Shown piece by piece: positions 1-5,029 of a DNA stretch of 5,029 nucleotides. The translations under genes and the position numbers were made by a program. Within the stretch, counting starts at the first letter, position 1. Every line of letters begins with the position of its first letter. This DNA is from Streptosporangiaceae bacterium (lineage in GTDB: Bacteria; Actinomycetota; Actinomycetes; Streptosporangiales; Streptosporangiaceae). The notes beneath the pieces are model-generated. The model saw nothing but the letters and a program-made list of their open reading frames with translations. It searched no databases and had not been told where the DNA came from. The stretch spans positions 1-5,029 of the forward strand of contig JASHOI010000650.1 in assembly GCA_030041195.1 (NCBI GenBank), given 5' to 3'.

Positions 1-536
1 AGCGACCGCAGCGCGGCGATCCCGGACGGCACCGCCCACGGGCTGAGCAGCGGGCGCCTCGGGGTGTCGGAGATCGCCCTGATCACCACGGCCGGCCGCC
101 CGGCCGCGGCGTCCAGCAGCATCGCCGACTCCATGTCCGCCGCCAGCGCGCCGTCGCCGGCCAGCCGCTCGCGCTGGCCGCTGGCGAACAGCCGGTCCAC
201 GGTGACGATCTTGCCCGCGGTGGCCCGCAGCCCGGCCCGGCGCAGCTCGCCGGCCAGCAGCGGCGCGGACGGGCAGGCAACCGAGGTGGCCGACCCGATC
301 CGGCTGACCTGCGTTCCGACCACGAGGTCACCCGGCTGCTGATCGGCGGTGACTCCTCCGCCGGTACCCGCAATCGCCATGGCCTTGAACGTGACGCCCC
401 GTAGCCGGTCGGCCGCGGCGCCGGCCCTGGCCGCGCCGTACCCGGTGCGCAGCACCTCGCCGTTCGCCCCGATCCCGCGGCGGGCGGCACGCGCCTCGGG
501 CCGCAGCGGAGAACAGACGATCAGCTTGTCGCTCAC
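1..536 (-). CDS. hpnG: HpnG, adenosylhopane nucleosidase/phosphorylase (3' end cut off by the window edge)
   Basis: Reading from a GTG at 536-534 gives 178 complete codons before the left edge with no stop. The protein begins MSDKLIVCSPLRPEARAAR. It resembles the PNP/MTAN nucleoside phosphorylase family. There is a glycine-rich segment followed by PGDLVVG (about residues 55-74), a DMESA motif at 134-138 whose Glu136 matches the nucleoside-ribose binding Glu of MTAN, and VIRAISDTP at 151-159 whose Asp157 matches the catalytic Asp. Glu15 may be the counterpart of the N-terminal catalytic Glu. Known family role: HpnG removes adenine from adenosylhopane, made by the radical-SAM enzyme HpnH, on the way to ribosylhopane and bacteriohopanetetrol. 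The start overlaps the shc stop as GTGA, and a good Shine-Dalgarno lies 6 nt upstream, which supports GTG as the start and translational coupling. Family members are usually a little over 200 residues, so perhaps 30-60 are missing. A generic nucleoside phosphorylase is possible from sequence alone; the operon context favours HpnG. Confidence 0.9.
   Translation of the reverse strand, partial: MSDKLIVCSPLRPEARAARRGIGANGEVLRTGYGAARAGAAADRLRGVTFKAMAIAGTGGGVTADQQPGDLVVGTQVSRIGSATSVACPSAPLLAGELRRAGLRATAGKIVTVDRLFASGQRERLAGDGALAADMESAMLLDAAAGRPAVVIRAISDTPRRPLLSPWAVPSGIAALRS
533..536 (-). other. GTGA start/stop overlap between shc and hpnG
   Basis: The GTG start of hpnG (536-534) overlaps the TGA stop of shc (535-533). 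Together with the GGAGG just upstream, it ties hpnG translation to shc. Confidence 0.85.
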
Positions 537-2515
537 TCTGCGCCTCCGCGGTTACTTTGTGTGCCGGCGGGGCCGGTGCCGGTCAGGTAGCGGCCGAGCG
601 CGCTGACCGGGAACACCAGCCGGTACAGGTGGTAGTTGATGTAGAAGTCGCCGGGGAAGCCGGTCCCGGTGTACAGCGGCTCGTCCCAGGTGCCGTCCTC
701 ACGCTGGGTCTGCGCCAGCCAGGCGACGCCGCGGTCGATGCTGGCCGCCTCCGGCGCGTCCGGGCTCCGGTCCCAGGCGGCGAGCAGGGCGATCAGCGCC
801 CACGCGGTCTGCGACGCGGTGGACTCGCCGCGGCCGGCCCAGCTCGGGTCGTCGTAGGAGCGCAGGTCCTCGCCCCAGCCGCCGTCCGGGTTCTGGTGGC
901 TGACCAGCCAGGCCACGGCCCGCCGGATCGCGGGCTTGCCCGGCCGGACCCCGGCGGCGATCAGCGCGGGCACCACGGCGCCGGTCCCGTACACGTAGTT
1001 CGCGCCCCAGCGCCCGAACCAGGACCCGTCGGCCTCCTGCGCCCGCAGCAGCCAGGTCACGCCCCGCCGGGCCGGCTTGGCTGCGCCGAAGCCCATGGCC
1101 GCCAGCGCCTCGACCGTGTGCGCGGTGACGTCGGCCGACGGCGGGTCGGTGACCTCGCCGAAGTCGCAGAACGGCATCTTGCTCACGAGCCCGGAGGTGT
1201 TGTCGGCGTCGAACGCGGCCCAGCCGCCGTCCTTGGACTGCATGCCGGTCAGCCATTCCGTGGCCCGCGCCGTGGCCTGGGCGATCCCCGCGGCCGGCCA
1301 GCCCACCCGGCGCAGCGCGAGCACCACGATGGCGGTGTCGTCCACGTCCGGGTACCCGTCGTTGTCGAACTCGAACGCCCAGCCGGCCGGGGCCAGGCCC
1401 GGCCGGCGGATCTGCCAGTCGCCGGGCCCGCGGATCTCCTCGTCCAGTACCCACCCGGCCGCCGACACCAGCGCGGGGTGGTCGGGCGCCAGCCCGGCGT
1501 CTTCGAGCCCGACCATCGCCAGCACCGTGTCCCAGACCGGTGACTGGCAGGCCTCGAGCCGCCGCACCGGGCCGTCCGGCGAGTCCTCCCAGATCGTGAA
1601 CCTGTCCAGGCCGGCCAGGCCGCGGCTGATCACCGGGTGGTCCAGGCCGTAGCCGAGCAGGTGCAGCGCGATCAGCGAGTACACCCACGGCGGCTGGATG
1701 CCGCCCCAGCAGCCGTCCTTCTCCTGCCGGGCGATGATCCACTCCGCGCAGCGGCGCATCGCCGCCGCCCGGACGGCACGGGCCGGCGCCAGCCTGGGCA
1801 GCCGGTTGTGGTACCGGTGCAGCACCCGGTCGAGCCCGTTGAACACCGCCGACCAGGGGTCAAACTGCACCGGCTTAGCCGAAGCATGGCCAGACCGGGA
1901 CGGATACAACTCGTTAAGGCCAAACGGAAGAGTTCTGACCGGTCGCAGTGAGCCAACGATCGTCAGCGGCACGATGGTCTGGCGTGCCCAGCACGCCCAG
2001 TCATACACATTCAGCGGGAACCAGGCCGGCAGGTAGATCATCTCCGGCGGGATGACCGGCAGATCGTCCCAGGACCACTGGCCGAACATGGCCAGCCAGA
2101 TGCGGGTGAACACGCGCGTGGCGGGGATGCCGCCGTGAGCCGTGATCCAGGCCGCGGCGCGGGCCATGTGGCCGGCGCCGGGCGCGTCGCCGGCCAGCCG
2201 GAGCGCGACGTACGCCTCGACGGTCGTGGACAGGTCGGCGTCGCCGCCGCGGAAGTTGGCCCAGGTCCCGTCCGCGCGCTGGCAGCAGCGGATCCACCGG
2301 GCGGCCGCGGCCGTCTGCTCGGCCGTCCGCACCCCGAGGAACTCGCGGAGCAGCAGGTCCTCGGCGTCCATGGTGACGTTGGTCTCCAGCTCGCCCTGCC
2401 ACCAGCCTTGCTCGTGCTGCAGGCCGAGCAGGTGACCGACGGCACGGTCGAGCGCCGCCCGGGCCACCCCCGCGGTGGTCGCTGACGTCCCTTGCCGGGC
2501 CTGTGTCACCGTCAT
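533..2515 (-). CDS. shc: Squalene-hopene cyclase
   Basis: This 660-residue protein is a class II triterpene cyclase that protonates and cyclises squalene to hop-22(29)-ene and hopan-22-ol at the membrane. The catalytic acid motif DVDD is at residues 390-393, preceded by GWAFEFDN (378-385). Seven QW-type repeats (Q...DGxW or similar) are centred near residues 33-38, 79-85, 264-270, 426-432, 493-499, 541-547 and 604-610. Other matches to the Alicyclobacillus enzyme, aligned from memory, are W176 (W169), W328-D329 (W312-D313), D462 and H466 in ADVTAH (D447, H451), and F620, F624, Y628, Y631 in the C-terminal FPGDFYINYHLY block (F601, F605, Y609, Y612). Position 435 is Phe where that enzyme has Tyr420. 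The length is slightly above the roughly 630 of the type enzyme, through a longer N-terminus and small insertions. The gene starts 36 bp after the prenyl synthase stop and overlaps hpnG by 4 bp. Codons 169-218 are unusually rich in A/T third positions. Confidence 0.98.
   Translation of the reverse strand: MTVTQARQGTSATTAGVARAALDRAVGHLLGLQHEQGWWQGELETNVTMDAEDLLLREFLGVRTAEQTAAAARWIRCCQRADGTWANFRGGDADLSTTVEAYVALRLAGDAPGAGHMARAAAWITAHGGIPATRVFTRIWLAMFGQWSWDDLPVIPPEMIYLPAWFPLNVYDWACWARQTIVPLTIVGSLRPVRTLPFGLNELYPSRSGHASAKPVQFDPWSAVFNGLDRVLHRYHNRLPRLAPARAVRAAAMRRCAEWIIARQEKDGCWGGIQPPWVYSLIALHLLGYGLDHPVISRGLAGLDRFTIWEDSPDGPVRRLEACQSPVWDTVLAMVGLEDAGLAPDHPALVSAAGWVLDEEIRGPGDWQIRRPGLAPAGWAFEFDNDGYPDVDDTAIVVLALRRVGWPAAGIAQATARATEWLTGMQSKDGGWAAFDADNTSGLVSKMPFCDFGEVTDPPSADVTAHTVEALAAMGFGAAKPARRGVTWLLRAQEADGSWFGRWGANYVYGTGAVVPALIAAGVRPGKPAIRRAVAWLVSHQNPDGGWGEDLRSYDDPSWAGRGESTASQTAWALIALLAAWDRSPDAPEAASIDRGVAWLAQTQREDGTWDEPLYTGTGFPGDFYINYHLYRLVFPVSALGRYLTGTGPAGTQSNRGGAE
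543..547 (-). promoter_or_regulatory. Ribosome binding site of hpnG
   Basis: On the minus strand GGAGG lies 6 nt before the GTG at 536-534. It sits inside the last codons of shc (coding ...NRGGAE then stop). It is the strongest Shine-Dalgarno match at any gene junction here, and it decides the non-ATG start of hpnG. Confidence 0.75.
1862..2011 (-). other. Local low-GC3 patch inside shc
   Basis: Codons 169-218 of shc contain 17 A/T-ending codons out of 50 (for example AAT, TAT, GTT, TCA, CGA, AGA, ACT, CTT, TTT, GCT). The 165 codons before it contain only 8. The dip is deepest from codon 187 to 218, with 14 of 32. The reading frame and the family match are unbroken across it. Its cause is unknown; see the findings. 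Confidence 0.6.
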
Positions 2516-2519
2516 CGCG

Positions 2520-2527
2520 CCCTCACC
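2520..2527 (-). promoter_or_regulatory. Probable ribosome binding site of shc
   Basis: The minus strand reads GGTGAGGG followed by CGCG and then the ATG at 2515, a purine-rich GAGGG core about 4-5 nt from the start. A GTG inside this site is in another frame and meets a TGA at once, so it is not an alternative start. The 36-bp gap (2516-2551) otherwise shows no hairpin or promoter that I can support. Confidence 0.55.
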
Positions 2528-2551
2528 GTCGGCTCTCCGCTCCCTCGGCCC

Positions 2552-3568
2552 TCACCACTGGCGTGCCGTGATGAACTCCGCGATACCGGCGAATTCCGCC
2601 CGTACGTCCTCGGGCATCTCGGTTTCGTCCAGGCACTTGCCCGCGGACGCGAGCGCGGTGTCGGCCTCGGCCTCGGCCCAGTCCCTGCCGCCCGCGGCCT
2701 CGACCAGCCCGGCGGCGTGGATGAGCTCGTTCTCGCTGAGCGAGTCCGGCCTGGCGAGCAACTCGGCGAGTTCCCGCCCCGGCTCGGTGCCGCTGGTCAG
2801 CGCCGCCACCACCGGCAGCGACTTCTTCCTGGTCCGCAGGTCGGACATGACCGGTTTGCCGGTCACCTCCGGTGCGCCCCAGATGCCGAGCAGGTCGTCG
2901 GTGAGCTGGAAGGCGAGGCCCACGTGCGCCCCGAACCCGGCCAGGCCCATCGCCAGCACCGCCGGCGCCCCGACGTAGATCGCGCCGATGCTGCAGGCGC
3001 ACGCCATCAGCGCCGCGGTCTTGTCCCCGGCCATCTGCTTGCACTCGTCGAGCGTCACGTCCTCGCGGCGCTCGAAGGCCAGGTCGGAGCCCTGCCCGGC
3101 GATCAGCCGCTGCACCGCGGCGGCCAGGCAGCGGGACGCCCACAGGCCCTGCGGCGCCGGGCCCTCCAGCAGCAGGTCCTGGGCCAGCATCAGCAGCGCG
3201 TCGCCGGCCAGGATCGCCGCCCCGATCCCGTATACGGTCCAGGCCGTCGGCCGGTGCCTGCGCTCGGTGTCGCCGTCCATGATGTCGTCGTGCAGCAGCG
3301 AGAAGTTGTGCACGAACTCGACCGCGGCGGCCGCTGGCACGCCTCGCTCCGGCGCCGCGCCCGCCGCCCGGGCCGACAGCACGGCAAGGGCGGGGCGCAG
3401 CGACTTGCCGGACGTACGCGCCTCTGGCCTCCCATCCGCGTCGGTCAGGCCCAGGTGGTAGGCGGCGACCATGCGCACCTCGGGGCTCAGCCGGTCCACC
3501 GCGGTGGCGATCGCCGGCCCGACGAGGTCGCGGGCGGTCTCCACGCCCGCCGGGATCGTGGCGGTCAT
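2552..3568 (-). CDS. All-trans polyprenyl diphosphate synthase (FPP/GGPP synthase family) of the hopanoid operon
   Basis: This 338-residue protein is a trans-isoprenyl diphosphate synthase that condenses IPP with allylic diphosphates in the cytosol, using Mg2+. The IPP-binding GKSLRP is at residues 54-59, with His87 in EFVHNFSLLHDD. The first Asp-rich motif DDIMD is at 94-98, followed by RR at 103-104. GDKTAAL is at 181-187. The second Asp-rich motif is QLTDDLLGIWG, with DDLLG at 224-228; its third Asp is replaced by Gly, a variant I recall as common in actinobacterial homologues. KPVMSDLRTRKKSLPV (238-253) supplies the C-terminal basic residues. Length is normal for the family. The ATG overlaps the hpnE stop as ATGA, so translation is probably coupled; only a weak G-rich Shine-Dalgarno (3574-3578) precedes it. 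Placement between hpnE and shc argues that it supplies the farnesyl precursor of squalene, but Phe89 at -5, Ser90 at -4 and no insertion in the first Asp motif look like a C20 enzyme. Product length is therefore left open. Confidence 0.93.
   Translation of the reverse strand: MTATIPAGVETARDLVGPAIATAVDRLSPEVRMVAAYHLGLTDADGRPEARTSGKSLRPALAVLSARAAGAAPERGVPAAAAVEFVHNFSLLHDDIMDGDTERRHRPTAWTVYGIGAAILAGDALLMLAQDLLLEGPAPQGLWASRCLAAAVQRLIAGQGSDLAFERREDVTLDECKQMAGDKTAALMACACSIGAIYVGAPAVLAMGLAGFGAHVGLAFQLTDDLLGIWGAPEVTGKPVMSDLRTRKKSLPVVAALTSGTEPGRELAELLARPDSLSENELIHAAGLVEAAGGRDWAEAEADTALASAGKCLDETEMPEDVRAEFAGIAEFITARQW
3565..3568 (-). other. ATGA start/stop overlap between hpnE and the polyprenyl synthase gene
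   Basis: The ATG of the synthase (3568-3566) shares bases with the TGA of hpnE (3567-3565). With no strong independent Shine-Dalgarno, this suggests termination-reinitiation coupling and one transcript. Confidence 0.85.
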
Positions 3569-5007
3569 GACTGCCCCCGGGATCCTGCCGCGGCCCCGGC
3601 CTGGGCGTCGGCCTCAGCCGAGACGGCCGCCGTGACGTCGTCCGCGGGCGGCGCTGCCAGCGCGCGGATCAGTTCCTGTGCAGCGGTGCGTCCACTCCGC
3701 ACGGCACCCTCCATCGTGTCCGGCCATCCGGTATCGGTCCATGCACCCGCCAGTACCAGCCCCGGGAGCGAGGTTGCGGCCCCGGGGCGCAGCGCGCCGC
3801 AACCCGGCGCCTGGCGGAACGTCGCCCGGCGCTCCCTGGTGACGAAGAAGTCGGTGACGCTCGCGTCGGCGGCCGCCGGGAACAGCGCCCGCAGCGCGGG
3901 CAAGAACCGGTCACGCAGTGTGGCAACCGGCACGTCGACATGGTCGTCGGCGGCGGAGAGCGAGACCGCCAGGTACTGCCCGGAGCGCAGGCCCGACACG
4001 GCGGTCTTGTCGAACACCCACTGCACCGGGGAGTCCACGGCGGCGGCGAACGGCAGTTCGGTGACCCGGCGGTCGTAGATCACGTGCACGTTGACGATCG
4101 GCGAGGTGCCAAGGTCGTCCCAGCGTGCGGCGCCCTGGACGCCGGCCGCGGCGGCCAGCCGAGCCGCCGGGCCCGCGGGGACCGCCAGGATCACACCGTC
4201 CGCGCTGATCGTCTCGTCCTGCCCGGGGGCCGCGCCGTCCGCGCCGTTGTCTGTGACCTGCAGGCTGAACCCGCCGGCCGGGCCGGGCTCGACCGAGGTT
4301 GCCTTCGCGCCGAGCCGGACCTGCGCGCCGAGGCGGCCCAGCAGGCCGGCCGCGGCACGCCCGTGCAGGTCGCCGAGCGGCACCGCCGGCACGCCGATGT
4401 CCGCGGCGCTGTTGCCGGACAGCAGCGCTGTCTTCAGCACCGTCGCCGCGAGCGGCACGCTGGCCTCGTCGCCGTCGATGTTCAGCGAGGAGACGATGAA
4501 CAGGTCCCACAGCTTGCGGCGGGCGCGCTGGTCCTGGCCCCTGGCGCCGAGCCAGTCGCCGAGCCGGTGCGCGTCAAGACCGGGTTCCGCCAGGTCGAGC
4601 GAGCGCAGGGCGAGGGCGGCACGGGCCACCCGGAGCCGTTCCGGCAGCGACAGGAAACGGTATCCAGCGAGCGACGCGCCCAGGTGCAGCGGGGCTGGCA
4701 GCCCGGAGCGGCGCAGCCTGGCACGGCCGCCGGGCGACAGCACGGTGACGTCGAAGCGGTCCTGCATCGTGACCGAGCCGCTCATGCCGAGCTGGGCCAG
4801 GAGCTCGGCGTAGCTGGTGCAGCAGCGCAGGAACACGTGCTGGCCGGTGTCGACCGTCAGGTCGCCGCGGGAGAACGAGGCGGTCGCTCCGCCAAGCCGC
4901 GGCCTGGCCTCTAGCAGGGTGACCCCGATGCCGGCCTCGCGAAGCTCGATGGCGGCGGTGATGCCCGCCAGGCCGCCTCCGATCACGGCCACGTTGCGGG
5001 CGGTCAT
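3565..5007 (-). CDS. hpnE: HpnE, squalene-associated FAD-dependent desaturase/oxidoreductase
   Basis: This 480-residue flavoprotein belongs to the phytoene desaturase-like amine oxidoreductase superfamily. It opens with a Rossmann dinucleotide-binding motif, VIGGGLAGITAAIEL at residues 8-22, then Glu33 at the end of the second strand (LLEARPRLGG, 31-40), which should bind the FAD ribose. TGQHVF (54-59) follows. The conserved C-terminal FAD-contact block is LAGAWTDTGWPDTMEGAV, residues 419-436. In characterised HpnCDE systems HpnD and HpnC convert FPP to hydroxysqualene and HpnE reduces it to squalene, so a place just ahead of the prenyl synthase and shc fits. The ATG at 5007 puts the Rossmann motif at the very N-terminus, and a weak GGGGGA lies at 5014-5019. 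Residues 452-480 form an Ala/Asp/Glu-rich tail of low complexity beyond the FAD domain. A carotenoid desaturase is the main alternative and is less likely given the neighbours. Codons 411-445 show a local rise in A/T third positions. Confidence 0.93.
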   Translation of the reverse strand: MTARNVAVIGGGLAGITAAIELREAGIGVTLLEARPRLGGATASFSRGDLTVDTGQHVFLRCCTSYAELLAQLGMSGSVTMQDRFDVTVLSPGGRARLRRSGLPAPLHLGASLAGYRFLSLPERLRVARAALALRSLDLAEPGLDAHRLGDWLGARGQDQRARRKLWDLFIVSSLNIDGDEASVPLAATVLKTALLSGNSAADIGVPAVPLGDLHGRAAAGLLGRLGAQVRLGAKATSVEPGPAGGFSLQVTDNGADGAAPGQDETISADGVILAVPAGPAARLAAAAGVQGAARWDDLGTSPIVNVHVIYDRRVTELPFAAAVDSPVQWVFDKTAVSGLRSGQYLAVSLSAADDHVDVPVATLRDRFLPALRALFPAAADASVTDFFVTRERRATFRQAPGCGALRPGAATSLPGLVLAGAWTDTGWPDTMEGAVRSGRTAAQELIRALAAPPADDVTAAVSAEADAQAGAAAGSRGQS

Positions 5008-5029
5008 GCTGGGTCCCCCGCCGCCGGGC

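Noticed and set aside
557..1543. Plus-strand open frame of 328 codons opposite shc
   Set aside because: Its composition is Arg/Gly/Val/Pro-rich and it matches no family, and the opposite strand encodes the QW repeats and DVDD motif of Shc.
699..1742. Minus-strand open frame of 347 codons in another frame of shc
   Set aside because: It is Arg/Gly/Ala-rich low-complexity shadow sequence overlapping the conserved cyclase frame.
1862..2011. Internal promoter for hpnG in the AT-richer part of shc
   Set aside because: I looked for -35/-10 pairs on the minus strand and found only about 3 of 6 matches per box at acceptable spacing. hpnG is also more simply explained by coupling to shc.
533..2515. 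The repeated Q..DG.W segments as a DNA repeat array
   Set aside because: They are the protein-level QW motifs diagnostic of triterpene cyclases, and the underlying DNA is not repeated.
2516..2551. Terminator or regulatory element in the 36-bp gap before shc
   Set aside because: There is no stable inverted repeat and no T-run; the gap holds only a purine-rich ribosome binding site.
2492..4078. Long open frame on the plus strand (528 codons) across the prenyl synthase and the end of hpnE
   Set aside because: It is antisense to two well-supported genes. The translation is rich in Arg, Gly, Pro and His with no domain, as expected from the complement of high-GC coding sequence.
533..5007. TTA (bldA-type) leucine codons as a developmental control
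   Set aside because: The TTA strings I checked in shc are out of frame, for example CTT-AAC near 1915, and I saw no in-frame TTA; I did not check every codon of all four genes.

Overview
The window is a stretch of a hopanoid biosynthesis operon from a very GC-rich bacterium. All genes lie on the minus strand, so transcription runs from the right edge to the left edge. The high GC content (about three quarters by eye, 80% in the first 60 bases), the near-total G/C at third codon positions, the use of a GTG start, and the gene order (desaturase, polyprenyl diphosphate synthase, squalene-hopene cyclase, nucleoside phosphorylase-like gene) all suggest an actinomycete. The order resembles the hopanoid locus of Streptomyces coelicolor as I remember it, but the genus cannot be fixed from this sequence.

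Layout in transcription order. (1) 5007-3565: hpnE, an FAD-dependent squalene-associated oxidoreductase. (2) 3568-2552: an all-trans polyprenyl diphosphate synthase, overlapping hpnE by 4 bp (ATGA). (3) A 36-bp gap, then 2515-533: shc, squalene-hopene cyclase, with the DVDD catalytic motif and seven QW-type repeats. (4) 536-1: hpnG, an adenosylhopane nucleosidase/phosphorylase homologue. It overlaps shc by 4 bp (GTGA), starts with GTG, and runs off the left edge. No stretch over 300 bases lacks a gene, and I see no RNA gene, mobile element, CRISPR array, terminator or convincing promoter.

The genes form one pathway. The polyprenyl synthase supplies prenyl diphosphate. HpnE, with HpnC and HpnD expected upstream of the window, makes squalene. 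Shc cyclises squalene to hopene/hopanol. HpnG acts on adenosylhopane, the product of HpnH, which is expected past the left edge, to give the ribosylhopane that leads to extended C35 hopanoids.

The core content is a known system, not a new one. Points worth a second look are: two local dips in GC3 inside otherwise almost purely GC3 genes (in shc around 1862-2011 and in hpnE around 3673-3777); the product-length signature of the prenyl synthase, which looks more like a C20 than a C15 enzyme; a Phe in Shc where the Alicyclobacillus enzyme has Tyr420; and an Ala/Asp-rich C-terminal tail on HpnE.
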